From positions 1 through 44,389 of the forward strand of contig NZ_RJLN01000044.1 in NCBI RefSeq assembly GCF_003725545.1: a stretch of DNA of 44,389 nucleotides. Reading direction: 5' to 3'. Each line of letters starts with the position of its first letter. The first letter of the stretch is position 1. A program made the position numbers and the translations under genes. Shown piece by piece: positions 23,304-32,202 of the stretch. The notes under the pieces are model-generated. The model worked only from the letters and a program-made list of their open reading frames with translations, searched no databases and was not told where the DNA came from. Source of the stretch: Micromonospora solifontis (GTDB lineage: Bacteria > Actinomycetota > Actinomycetes > Mycobacteriales > Micromonosporaceae).

Positions 23304-23912
23304 ACCGGGCCCGGCCATGCCGGGCCGGCTCGACATCCTCGGCACGGTGACGTACCGCTGCTGATGCTGCTGCCGTCCGCCGGCGGTGTTCGTTCCTTCC
23401 CCTCCGGCCGACCCGCGTTCGCGCCCCGGATCGAGGTCGGCCACGTCGATCCCCCGGCCGGCACCGGCGCGTCGGCGAGCGCCGACGACGTGCCCCAGGC
23501 GGTGCGGAGACCGGTGGGTGCCGGTGTGTCGATGCTCGCCGGATGCCGGTTCGGACACCGCGTGGGCGCCCTCCTGGCGACGGCGTGGACGGCGGCTCGC
23601 GGGGGCGGTCCTCGGCGGGGCCTCGAATCGTCCATCCGCCGGCATCGAGCGCCGGCCGTCCCCCGGCCCGCCTCGACGAACCGCGGGACCGGCACAAGGA
23701 TTCAACAAGGTCGACAACCGAACGTTGCTCGTGGCGATTCACGGGGAGCCGGCGAGGCGGTCGCTTCCCCGTGGTCCCGCGCGACACCCACCCACATCCC
23801 GACGGGGCCGGGAGCTGTGCCTGGCCCTCCTGCACCGGAAACACTCGCCGGACGGGGCGACAACGGAGCCGCCCCGTGGCGGGACACCCCTCTCCAGAAA
23901 GTTCCCTGGAGC
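23304..23912. other. 609-nt gap in the plus-strand operon
   Basis: Open frames cross this gap on both strands, but their translations are Arg/Pro/Gly-rich with no motif. A hairpin (GGCCCGGC, CAT, GCCGGGCC) sits ~5-25 nt after the Rieske stop and may terminate the first transcript. The right third (AAGGATTCAACAAGG near 23,700) is less GC-rich and may hold a second promoter for the methyltransferase-OTC-ligase genes. Confidence 0.5.
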
Positions 23913-24938
23913 ATGACCGTATCGCCGACCCACGAACCTCAAGAGTGGCTGTCCCGGGCCGCCGCGGACCTCGCCGCCACCGCCGCGCTGTTGCTGATCG
24001 GCGAGCGACTCGGTCTCGTCGAGCACCTGGTGCCCGGCGGCGACGTCGAACCCGACGGGCTGGCCGCGATGACGGATCTGCCGGTTCCGGCCGTGTGCCG
24101 GTACTTCGAGGCGCTCCGAGCGGCGGACCTGGTCGAACCCGCCGAAGGTCGAGCTGGGCGGTTCCGGGTGACGCCGGCCCTTGCCGAGATCCGTCATCGT
24201 GTCGGCTATCTCGCCTGGGCCGTCTTCGCCAACTACGAGTACCTCGCGAACGCCCGCGAGTTTCTCACCGATCCGGACACCGCCGGGGCTCGCCACCGGC
24301 GCGATCCGGCGATGGTGCTGACCAGCTCGCGGTGGATGGATTCGCTCGCCGCGCACCCGACGATGCGCGCGGCGGTCGTCGACGCCAGGCCCAGCCGGGT
24401 CGTGGACCTCGGCGGCGGCTGCCCCGGACTGCTCGTGTCGATCCTGCAGGCACTGCCGGACGCCGTCGGCATCGGCCTCGAGGAGTCGGCCGAGTTGCTG
24501 GCCGCCGGCGCCCGCGAGGCGACAGCCGCCGGCGTCGCGGATCGCATCTCCATGGTCGAGGCGCCGTTCGGTGAGCTGCCGGCCGACGCCTGCGGCAACG
24601 CCGATGTGATCACCGCCAACTTCGTCTTCCACGACCTGCTGCCCGAGGACGAGGCGGTGGTCGACCGGTCGCTGGCACGGGCGCGGGCCCGGCTGCGGCC
24701 GGGCGGTCTGCTCGTCATGGCCGAGGTCGTGCCCTACCGCGACGACGAGGCCGACCGGCGGTTCAGCGCGATCGTCACCTACACGCACCTGGAGTTCATG
24801 CGCCGCCGGCTGATCGGGCCGGCGGAGTGGCAGGCCAAGCTCAGGGCGGCCGGATTCGTCGGGGTACGGACGGCGCCCCTCGGCTACCCGGCCGGCCAGC
24901 TGTTTCTCGCCCACGCACCGGAAGGATCACGGCGTTGA
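23913..24938 (+). CDS. SAM-dependent methyltransferase (acetylserotonin/O-MT type)
   Basis: 341 residues. The N-terminal helical dimerisation/winged-helix part (WLSRAAADLAATAALLLIGERLGL; RYFEALRAADLVEPAEGRAGRF) is followed by a Rossmann domain with SAM motif I VVDLGGGCPGLLVSIL, an acidic motif GIGLEES, and ANFVFHDLLPEDEAVVDRSL. This is the layout of small-molecule O-methyltransferases such as CrtF/hydroxyneurosporene-type enzymes. I chose the ATG at 23913 because the family begins here; the upstream extension has no homologous features. The stop overlaps the OTC start (TTGA), so the genes are coupled. Substrate unknown; an N- or C-methyl acceptor is possible. Confidence 0.85.
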   Translation: MTVSPTHEPQEWLSRAAADLAATAALLLIGERLGLVEHLVPGGDVEPDGLAAMTDLPVPAVCRYFEALRAADLVEPAEGRAGRFRVTPALAEIRHRVGYLAWAVFANYEYLANAREFLTDPDTAGARHRRDPAMVLTSSRWMDSLAAHPTMRAAVVDARPSRVVDLGGGCPGLLVSILQALPDAVGIGLEESAELLAAGAREATAAGVADRISMVEAPFGELPADACGNADVITANFVFHDLLPEDEAVVDRSLARARARLRPGGLLVMAEVVPYRDDEADRRFSAIVTYTHLEFMRRRLIGPAEWQAKLRAAGFVGVRTAPLGYPAGQLFLAHAPEGSRR

Positions 24939-25948
24939 GCATCGATCTCCGAGGTCGCAGCTTCCTCAAGGAACTCGACTACACCCGCGAGGAACTGCTT
25001 CACCTGGTCTCCCTGGCGGCTGAGCTGAAGAAGGCGCGCCGGGCGGGCACCGAGGTGCCGCGCCTCACCGGACGGAACATCGCCCTGATCTTCGAACGCG
25101 CCTCGACCCGGACGCGGTGCTCGTTCGAGGTCGCCGCGCACCACCAGGGCGCACATGTGACCTATCTGGAGCCGGCCACCACCCACATCGGCTCCAAGGA
25201 GTCGATCCGGGACACCGCGCGGGTGCTGGGCCGGATGTTCGACGGCATCGGGTTCCGCGGCAATTCACACGAGACGGTGGAGACGCTGAGCCGGCATTCC
25301 GGAATCCCGGTGTGGAACGGACTGACCCGGGACTGGCACCCCACCCAGATGCTCGCCGACGTGCTCACCATGGTCGAGCACTTCGGAAAGCCGGCCGACG
25401 CGCTCAGCTTCGCCTTCCTCGGGGCGGCCGACAGCAACCTCGGCAACTCGTACGCCGTGATCGGCGCGCTGCTCGGCATGGATGTGCGCATCGTCGGGCC
25501 CCGGTCCCTGTGGCCGGACGAGAACGCGGTGGTCAAGCCGGCCACCGAACTGGCCCGGCTCAGTGGCGCGACCCTGACCCTCACCGAGGACGTGGCGGCC
25601 GGCGTCCGGGGCGCCGACGTGCTGCTGACCGACGTCTGGGCTTCGATGGGAGACCCGTGGGAGCTGTGGGCCGAGCGGATCGACCTGCTCATGCCGTACC
25701 AGGTGAACGCCGCCGCGATGGCCGCGACCGGCAATCCGGACGTCCGTTTCATGCATTGCCTGCCGGCGTTCCACGACGGTGAGACCAGCTTCGGCGAGAC
25801 CGTACGGGCGCGGACCGGCCACACCGAGCTCGAGGTGACCAGCGAGGTGTTCGAGTCGGCGGCGTCTCTGGTGTTCGACCAGGCCGAGAACCGGCTGCAC
25901 ACCATCAAGGCGGTCATGGTGGCGACGCTCGCGGGCCCGGCGGACTGA
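24935..25948 (+). CDS. Ornithine carbamoyltransferase paralogue
   Basis: 337 residues, TTG start with GGAAGGA 7 nt upstream, overlapping the methyltransferase stop. The carbamoyl-phosphate loop STRTR (57-61), HPTQ (in RDWHPTQMLADVLT), the ornithine loop DVWASMG and the catalytic HCLPAF are all intact, so it should make citrulline (or a substituted citrulline) from ornithine and carbamoyl phosphate. No arg genes surround it, so it belongs to the cluster. Two readings: it carbamoylates a cluster intermediate such as chloro-ornithine, or it is an inhibitor-resistant OTC for self-protection, like ArgK in phaseolotoxin clusters. It overlaps the ATP-grasp gene (TGATG). Confidence 0.9.
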   Translation: MSIDLRGRSFLKELDYTREELLHLVSLAAELKKARRAGTEVPRLTGRNIALIFERASTRTRCSFEVAAHHQGAHVTYLEPATTHIGSKESIRDTARVLGRMFDGIGFRGNSHETVETLSRHSGIPVWNGLTRDWHPTQMLADVLTMVEHFGKPADALSFAFLGAADSNLGNSYAVIGALLGMDVRIVGPRSLWPDENAVVKPATELARLSGATLTLTEDVAAGVRGADVLLTDVWASMGDPWELWAERIDLLMPYQVNAAAMAATGNPDVRFMHCLPAFHDGETSFGETVRARTGHTELEVTSEVFESAASLVFDQAENRLHTIKAVMVATLAGPAD

Positions 25949-27189
25949 TGGTCATCGCGATCGTGGACGGCCACGCCACCGGCCGGCTGCTGGTGGAGCG
26001 GCTGCGCCGGGAGGGCCGGCGCTGTGTGCACGTCAGGTCGGTGCCGGATCTGCCGCAGTTCTTCGTGCGCGGTTTCCGGCCGGACGACTACGAGGCCGAC
26101 CTGACGTACGACGGCGACCTCGGCGAGCTGGCGGCCCGGCTCAAGGACTTCGGGGTGGCACAGGTGCTCGCCGGGATGGAGTCCGGGGTCGTGCTCACCG
26201 ACCAGCTCAACAATGTGCTGGGCACGCCGGGAAACCAGATCGAGACGACGCACGCCCGCCGGGACAAGTCGGCGATGGCCGCCGTGGTGCGTGCCGCGGG
26301 TCTGGCCGTTCCGAGGGGGCGGACCTTCGTCTCCGTCGACGACGCGGTGGACTGGTACCGCACGTCGCGGCTCGGTGCGGCCGTCGTCAAGCCGGTGCAG
26401 AGCGGGGGCACGGACAACGTGCGGTTCTGCGGCACGGCGGAGGAGGTCCGGGCGGCGTGCGGCGAGGTGTTCCGCGCCCGGAACATCTTCGGGGAGCCGA
26501 ACACCGGCGTGCTGGTGCAGGAGCGGGTGCACGGCGACGAGTACTACGTCAACACCGTCTCGCGGCACGGCACGCACCGCGTCGCCGAGATGTGGCGATA
26601 CACCAAGCGGATGGGGTCGGCCGGCGCGCCGATCTACGACTACGACGAGCCGGTCGACCAGGCCACGCCCGCCGCCGCCGCGATTCGCTCCTACGTCGGT
26701 GACGTGCTGACCGCGCTCGGCATCGTCAACGGGCCCGCCCACACCGAGCTGATCCTGGCCGGCTCGCAGCCCGTGCTGATCGAGACGGGCGCGCGGCTCG
26801 GCGGCGGCACCAATCCCGCCCTGGTCGAGCGGATCGGCGGCATGTCGCAGACGGCTCTGCTGGTGACGACCCTGACCGACGCGGCGGCGTTCCGCGCATT
26901 CGACGACCGCTCGGGGAGGTGGAGCCAGCACCTGCGCCACGTGGAGCTGATCAACCGGCACGGTGGCGTGGTCCGGTCGCTGGCCTGGGCGGATCGGATC
27001 CGGGCACTGCCCACGGTCGCCGACCTCGTGACCACCGTGACACCCGGCAGCCGCCTGGCGGAGACGAACGATCTCACGTCCTCGCCCGGTTACCTCTATC
27101 TCGCCTCCGCCGACGCGTCGGCGCTGCTCGACGACTATGCCCGCATCCGGGCCTGGGAAGAGGAGCCGTTCTACACGGCCGCCGATTGA
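25948..27189 (+). CDS. ATP-grasp amino-acid ligase
   Basis: 413 residues. It has a Rossmann-like N-terminus (MVIAIVDGHATGRLLVERL), a central ATP-grasp domain (AAVVKPVQSGGTDNVRFC, GVLVQERVHGDEYYVNTVS), a metal-binding segment GPAHTELIL...PVLIETGARLGGGTNPAL, and a C-terminal lid. This is the pattern of BacD/YwfE-like L-amino-acid ligases and related carboxylate-amine ligases that join amino acids via acyl-phosphates. It is translationally coupled to the OTC. In this cluster without condensation domains it is the best candidate for peptide-bond formation. Its 3' end overlaps that of the convergent MFS gene by 19 nt. Confidence 0.88.
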   Translation: MVIAIVDGHATGRLLVERLRREGRRCVHVRSVPDLPQFFVRGFRPDDYEADLTYDGDLGELAARLKDFGVAQVLAGMESGVVLTDQLNNVLGTPGNQIETTHARRDKSAMAAVVRAAGLAVPRGRTFVSVDDAVDWYRTSRLGAAVVKPVQSGGTDNVRFCGTAEEVRAACGEVFRARNIFGEPNTGVLVQERVHGDEYYVNTVSRHGTHRVAEMWRYTKRMGSAGAPIYDYDEPVDQATPAAAAIRSYVGDVLTALGIVNGPAHTELILAGSQPVLIETGARLGGGTNPALVERIGGMSQTALLVTTLTDAAAFRAFDDRSGRWSQHLRHVELINRHGGVVRSLAWADRIRALPTVADLVTTVTPGSRLAETNDLTSSPGYLYLASADASALLDDYARIRAWEEEPFYTAAD

Positions 27190-28412
27190 ACGATCGCCGC
27201 TTCGGCGTGCCGGCGTGGTACCAGCCGGCCGGCGGCGAACAGCGCCACGACCAGGACAGCGGCGTAGCCCGCCCAGCCGGCCGCACCGTGCGCGACGACG
27301 AGCGCCATCGCCATGGGTCCGACGATGCCCATCACCCCGAAGCACAGGTCGAACGCGGCCAGGTACTCGTCCTTGCGCGCCGGCGGCGCCAGCTCGTACG
27401 AGAGGGTCCACCACGACGGCGACTCCAACATCTCGCCGACCGTCAACGCCACCGCGCTGAACACGAGCAGGGCCACGCTCAGCCAGGCCGGGGTCGACGC
27501 CGTCAGCGCTATGAGGCCGGCCATGGCCACGAACCCGGCCGTGCTGATCCGCAGGGCGCGCAGCGCCCGTGGCACCGCGGTGATCCGGGCCGCGATGGCG
27601 TGCTGGAAGAGGATCACGAGCACGGTGTTGACCATGACGACCACCGCCACCGTCCACCTCGGGATGTCCGGATGCTTCACCACCCAGAGCGGCAGACCGA
27701 CGTCGAGCACGGCGAGGCTGCTGGTGAAGACCGTCGCCGTCGCGATGAGCCCCAGATAGCGCCCGTTGGTCAGCACGGACCAGTCGAGGCGCTCCGGCTG
27801 CGGCGGCCGGGTCCGTGGCGACAGCCGCGCCACCAGACCGGCGCTGGCGACCAGGGCGAGGGCCTCAGCGATGACGGCCCCCCGCAGCGCGGTGTTCGAA
27901 CCCGCGGCGAGCAGGAGCGCGCCGGATCCGCCGGCGATCAGATAGCCGATGTTCCGCAACGCCCGCACCGTGCCCAGCACCGCCGCACGGCGTTCCTCGC
28001 CGAGCACGGCCACGGTCAGGCTCTGGTTGAGGCCGCCGCTGCCGGCACGGGCCGCACCGGCGACACCCACCGCCAGCAGCAGCGGCAGCAGCCCGTGCGC
28101 GAACGCCACCACCGCGTACGCGGCCGCCCCGACCAGCTTGGTGACGACGACGTACCGGTGCACGCCGAACCGCCCGGCAAGCGCGCCGTTCGGGACGGCG
28201 GCGAGCAGCTCGCAGGCGCCGGCGACGGCGAGGACGGCCGGGAGCTGAGCGGCGCTGAGGCCGGCCGCGAACATGGCGTAGAACGGCAGGCAGACGGCGA
28301 CCAGGCCGGCGCCGAGCGCGTCGATCAGCGCGTTGAGCCCTAGTGCGCGGGTGGGACCCCCGGTGGCGATCGCGTCCCACCAGCCGACACCCGTCAGCAA
28401 CCGCCGGAGCAA
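27171..28412 (-). CDS. MFS transporter
   Basis: 413 residues with about 12 hydrophobic segments (LIDALGAGLVAVCLPFYAMFAAGL; VVAFAHGLLPLLLAVGVAG; LSVALLVFSAVALTVG; YAAVLVVALFAAGRL) and a basic motif A-like loop ALAGRFGVHRYVVVTKLVG. The TTG start at 28412 has GAGGGGG upstream. Being convergent with the biosynthetic operon and next to the regulator, it is probably the exporter of the product or a self-resistance pump. Substrate unknown. Confidence 0.87.
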   Translation of the reverse strand: MLRRLLTGVGWWDAIATGGPTRALGLNALIDALGAGLVAVCLPFYAMFAAGLSAAQLPAVLAVAGACELLAAVPNGALAGRFGVHRYVVVTKLVGAAAYAVVAFAHGLLPLLLAVGVAGAARAGSGGLNQSLTVAVLGEERRAAVLGTVRALRNIGYLIAGGSGALLLAAGSNTALRGAVIAEALALVASAGLVARLSPRTRPPQPERLDWSVLTNGRYLGLIATATVFTSSLAVLDVGLPLWVVKHPDIPRWTVAVVVMVNTVLVILFQHAIAARITAVPRALRALRISTAGFVAMAGLIALTASTPAWLSVALLVFSAVALTVGEMLESPSWWTLSYELAPPARKDEYLAAFDLCFGVMGIVGPMAMALVVAHGAAGWAGYAAVLVVALFAAGRLVPRRHAEAAIVQSAAV

Positions 28413-28608
28413 GCATCCCCCTCAGGATCGGCCGGCCCGCCGCCGGGCCCGCCGCCGGCGCTGACCACGATCGACAGTGGAGGGTCGGCGCCGGGTCTCA
28501 GTTGGCAAGAGCCGATCCTGCGCGGTCGCGAACCCGGTGTCTTGTACGAATTTGAGCTGCCGGGGCCGGGTGCCGCGCGGGCGGTGACCCAACGGCGTCG
28601 CGGGTCGG

Positions 28609-31600
28609 TCAGGGCAGCTCCGCGGGGTCGCCGACCGGTGGCCGGCCGCCGACGCCCGCCCCCGCCGCGCGGTCGCGTCGCTGACGGGGCACCAGCACCG
28701 CGGGCCTGGGCCGCCGGGCGGCCTCCAGTGCGGCGGCGGCGCGCCGCTCCAGGCTGCGATAGCCGGCTCGGCGGGTCATCTCCAGTGCACGGCTCGCCCG
28801 CTCGGCGGCCTCGGCGCGGCGATCGGTGCGGACGAGCAGCACCGCCGATCCGATCAGGGCCTCCGCTTCCGGGCGCAGCGACCCGGCCTGCTCAGCGCTG
28901 AGCCGCGCCTGCTCGAAGTGGGCGAACGCCGCCCGCTCGTCGCCCTGCAGGGCGTGCGCCTGCCCCATCGCGTTGTGGGCGTCGGCCGCGATCTGCCGGT
29001 CGTCGAGTTCCCTGCTCAGCTCGAGTGCCCTGGCTGCGGAGTCGAGGGCGGCCTGACCCTCGCCGCACTCGACCCGTACCCGGCTCAGCTCGATCAGGGC
29101 GGTCGCCTCGCCGTAGCGGTCGCCGATGCCCCGGTGGATCTCCAGGCCATCGTTGATCAGGCTGGTGGCGGTGGCCAGGTGGCCCAGCTCCCGGCGGACC
29201 GCGCCCAGCGCGGTCAACACGCTCGCCTGCCCGGTCGGCGACTTCAACATGCGATAGCGGACCAGCGCGGCGGCGAGGTAGTCGATCGCTTCCGGAAGCT
29301 TGCCCATGCGCCGGTACGTGTCGCCGAGGTTGTTGAGGTTGACCGCGATGCCGGCGAGGCTGTTGTTGGCCTCGTTGGCGTGCAACGCCTGCGTGAAGTG
29401 CGCGACAGCCGCGTCCAGCTCGCTGAGGTCGCTGTAGACGATGCCCAGATTGCAGAGCGCCGCCGTGTGCCCCTCCGACCAGCCGGCCTGCTCGCTCAGG
29501 GCCAGGGCCTGCCGCAGGTGGGTGATGGACTTGGCGTAGCGGGTGATGCTGTGGCACGCCTGCGCGAGGCTGTGATGCGCCGCCGCCTGCCCGATCGCGC
29601 TGTCCTCGGCGCACGCCGCGGCCAGGCCCGCCTCGGCGATCGTGAACCAGTCGTGCATGTACTGGCGTAGCGCGAGATATCCGCGCAGCGTGTCGGCGAG
29701 CAGCCAGATCAACGGGCGTACCTCGCTGTCGGTGACCACCTTGGCGAGCGCCACGAGGTTGGGCCGCTCGTTGTCGAGCCAGCCCAGCGCCGCTTGGTGA
29801 TCGTCGAGCGGGATGACCGGCACGCCGGGTGGTGGATCGGGGAGCCGCAGCCGGAACATCTGCGGGTACAACTGACGGGCGGCGGAGTCCGCCGTGTGCA
29901 GGTAGTGGGCCAGCAGCCGGCGCAGGGCGGCGTGCCGCATCTCGCTCGTGATCTCGATCTGCGCCTGTCGCCTGGCGTACAGGCGGAGCAGGTCGTGGTA
30001 GGTGAACCGGCCCGGACTGCGCTCGTCCAGCAGGTGGGTGCCGACCAACTGCTCGAACAGGAGTTCCGCCGTGGCAACGGTGTCGCCCAGCAGCGCGGCC
30101 GCGGCCGGCACGGAGATGTCGTGTCCGGGCGCGACACCGAGTAGGCAGAACATCGTCCGCGCCCGGGCCGGCAGCGCGCGGTACGACAGGTCGAACGCGG
30201 CGCCCACCATGCTCCGCTCGTCATCACCTGTCGACAGCAGGTCGAGCCGATCGTCGACGTTCAGCTTGTCGATGTAGTGCTCGACGGACTGCCCGGGCCG
30301 GTCCGCGATGGTCGCGGCCGCGATGCGCATGGCGAGCGGCAGGTAGGCGCAGGCGGCGGCCAGCGCCTCGATGGTCTCCGACCTGGTGCTCCTGGCCTGC
30401 GTGCCCAGCAGGTGGGTGAACATGGTGGTGGCGTCGTCGGGGGTCAGCACGTCGAGTTGCAGCCGGTACGCCCCGTCCAGGGCCACCAGCCCGCGCAGCC
30501 GGTTCCGGCTGGTGACCAGGACCATGCATCCCGGTGTCGCCGGCAGCAGCGGACGGACGTCGCTCACCGCGGCGACGTTGTCGATCACGACGAGCACCCG
30601 GCGGTCGGCCAGCAGTGAGCGGTACAGCGCGGAGAGTTCATCGACGTCCAGCGGGATGGTGTGCGCCGGCGCCCCGAGGGCGCGGACGAACTGGGCGAGG
30701 GCCTCGGCGGGACGCACCGGCGCCCGATTGGCGTACCCGTACATGTTGATGTAGAGCTGACCGTCCGGGAAGTGGTGGCGGACCCGGTGGGCCCAGTGCG
30801 TCGCGAGTGCGGTCTTGCCGACACCGGCCGACCCGGAGATCACCACGCGGACTCCCCCGGGGCCGGCCCGCGTCGCCAACTGGCGGTCGAGCTCCGCCAG
30901 CCGGTCGGCGCGTCCGACGAAGACCGCCGCGTCGACCGGCAGCTGCGCCGGCACGGCGGGGGTGGCCGTCCTTGCCGGCGCGCTGGTCCCCAGATCCGGT
31001 GGGTGGGTGCCCTGGGTCCGGGACGGGGACCGCAGCATCGCCACGTGCAGCTCGTTCAACTCGGCGCCGGGTTCGACGCCGAGAGCGTCCAGGAGGTGCT
31101 GGCGGGTACGGGCGTACCAGTTGATCGCCTCGGCGCCGCGGCCGGTGGCCTGCAGCGCCCGCATCAGCCCCGCGACGATGGGCTCGGCCAGTGGGTTCTC
31201 CGTGGCCAGGGCGGTCAGCATGTCGATCACGACCTCGGGGCGGCCGTTGCCCGTCTCCAGCTTCGCCCATTCGGCCGCGGCGGTCAGCCGTTGTTGTCCC
31301 CATGTCTCCCGAGTACGGCTCACCCACTCGCCGGAGAGGTCGGCCATGGCGACACCGCGCCACAACGATAAAGCCTGGCCGAACAGGGCCGCCTTCCGTC
31401 GCTGGTCAGGTTCGTCCCGCGCCCGTTTGCTGAGGGAAAGAAAATTGCTGACGTCGATGATTTCCGGCGCGGCCTCGAGTATGTATCCCTGCGATGTTCG
31501 GTTTATCGACACCGGACTCGAGGTGTCCGCCTTCGTCAACAGTCGACGAATCCGGGAGATGTGCGCGTACAGCGTGTTGCGCACGGCGGAGGGCGGACGT

Positions 31601-31761
31601 TCCCAGACCCGGTCGACGAGGCTGTCGACCGAGACGACCTGCCCCGCATTGGCCACGAGCACAGCCAGCACGAGCCGCTGCTTGACCGGCCCGAGCACGA
31701 GCGGGACGCCATCCACCAGCACTTCCACTGTGCCGAGCAGGCGAAGATCCCAGTCGGCCAT
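28609..31761 (-). CDS. SARP/AfsR-like regulator (BTAD, NB-ARC, TPR)
   Basis: 1,050 residues. A winged-helix DNA-binding domain (MADWDLRLLGTVEVLVDG; VSVDSLVDRVWERPPSAVRNTLYAHISRIRRLL) is followed by a BTAD domain to ~250, an NB-ARC ATPase (Walker A ISGSAGVGKTALATHWA; Walker B VLVVIDNV; VTSRNR) and C-terminal TPRs. The frame is open to 31863, but family members start at the chosen ATG, which has GGGAGGG upstream. A TTA leucine codon lies at 31371-31369 in QALSLW, so expression could depend on a bldA-type tRNA. Likely the pathway-specific activator of the cluster. Confidence 0.92.
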   Translation of the reverse strand: MADWDLRLLGTVEVLVDGVPLVLGPVKQRLVLAVLVANAGQVVSVDSLVDRVWERPPSAVRNTLYAHISRIRRLLTKADTSSPVSINRTSQGYILEAAPEIIDVSNFLSLSKRARDEPDQRRKAALFGQALSLWRGVAMADLSGEWVSRTRETWGQQRLTAAAEWAKLETGNGRPEVVIDMLTALATENPLAEPIVAGLMRALQATGRGAEAINWYARTRQHLLDALGVEPGAELNELHVAMLRSPSRTQGTHPPDLGTSAPARTATPAVPAQLPVDAAVFVGRADRLAELDRQLATRAGPGGVRVVISGSAGVGKTALATHWAHRVRHHFPDGQLYINMYGYANRAPVRPAEALAQFVRALGAPAHTIPLDVDELSALYRSLLADRRVLVVIDNVAAVSDVRPLLPATPGCMVLVTSRNRLRGLVALDGAYRLQLDVLTPDDATTMFTHLLGTQARSTRSETIEALAAACAYLPLAMRIAAATIADRPGQSVEHYIDKLNVDDRLDLLSTGDDERSMVGAAFDLSYRALPARARTMFCLLGVAPGHDISVPAAAALLGDTVATAELLFEQLVGTHLLDERSPGRFTYHDLLRLYARRQAQIEITSEMRHAALRRLLAHYLHTADSAARQLYPQMFRLRLPDPPPGVPVIPLDDHQAALGWLDNERPNLVALAKVVTDSEVRPLIWLLADTLRGYLALRQYMHDWFTIAEAGLAAACAEDSAIGQAAAHHSLAQACHSITRYAKSITHLRQALALSEQAGWSEGHTAALCNLGIVYSDLSELDAAVAHFTQALHANEANNSLAGIAVNLNNLGDTYRRMGKLPEAIDYLAAALVRYRMLKSPTGQASVLTALGAVRRELGHLATATSLINDGLEIHRGIGDRYGEATALIELSRVRVECGEGQAALDSAARALELSRELDDRQIAADAHNAMGQAHALQGDERAAFAHFEQARLSAEQAGSLRPEAEALIGSAVLLVRTDRRAEAAERASRALEMTRRAGYRSLERRAAAALEAARRPRPAVLVPRQRRDRAAGAGVGGRPPVGDPAELP

Positions 31762-32202
31762 CACGCCACCACCCTCCCCGCCCCGCCCCCCGTACGAGCT
31801 CGGGTCCGGTGTCGTCGAGTCGGCCGGACCACCGACTTCGAATAGTTGCTGGCCTATGGACACGGCAGGCCCAGTCTGGCCTAACCCTCGATGGAAAACA
31901 AGGGAAACACAAGACGTCAGCAGAGTCTTTCGTCCAAGGTGGCCACCTCGACTCAGGTTGCGGCAAGGCAGCCGGCCAGCACAAATATATGTTCCGTTTC
32001 AAAAGCTGGGAAACTCATTCCCTCAGGCGGCCGGCTCTGATTTGCTCGGCCGCCCTCGGGAGCTTTGGGACCAAAAGCATAAGTAGCTCGACCCAGCCCA
32101 GAATGGCGCCGTTGCGCACGTCGTCCGGTCGGCGCTGCCGCCACGCCGGCCAGGGGACGGGCGCGGCAGGTGGCGGAGGCCGGGCCCCGGCCGCGTCCGC
32201 TC
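31762..32202. other. Intergenic region upstream of the regulator
   Basis: 441 nt containing the promoter region of the SARP-like gene and the downstream end of the nitrilase operon. The stretch 31,880-32,010 is markedly AT-richer than its surroundings (short A and T runs), as expected of a regulatory region. No clear -35/-10 pair was fixed. The only protein-like frame is the TatA-like micro-ORF at 32015-32119. Confidence 0.55.
32015..32119 (-). pseudogene. TatA-like micro-ORF or remnant
   Basis: A 34-codon frame starting from a GTG: NGAILGWVELLMLLVPKLP, then RAAEQIRAGRLRE. It resembles the transmembrane helix, short hinge and amphipathic helix of TatA/TatE (GW.ELL.LLV..PKLP..A...G..LRE), but the helix is shortened and the hinge FG is missing. 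There is no visible ribosome binding site. It lies 84 nt beyond the nitrilase gene. Either a decayed tatA fragment or a micro-protein; the similarity is by eye. Confidence 0.3.

Noticed and set aside
23304..23912. Possible extra gene between the Rieske and methyltransferase genes
   Set aside because: Frames on both strands are open but lack motifs, ribosome binding sites and plausible composition.
25162..27657. An 831-codon minus-strand frame over the OTC and ATP-grasp genes
   Set aside because: It spans two intact genes with complete catalytic motifs on the plus strand and shows no domain of its own.
31762..31863. N-terminal extension of the SARP-like regulator
   Set aside because: The 34 extra residues are Gly/Pro-rich with no homology to the winged-helix start; the ATG at 31761 has a good ribosome binding site.
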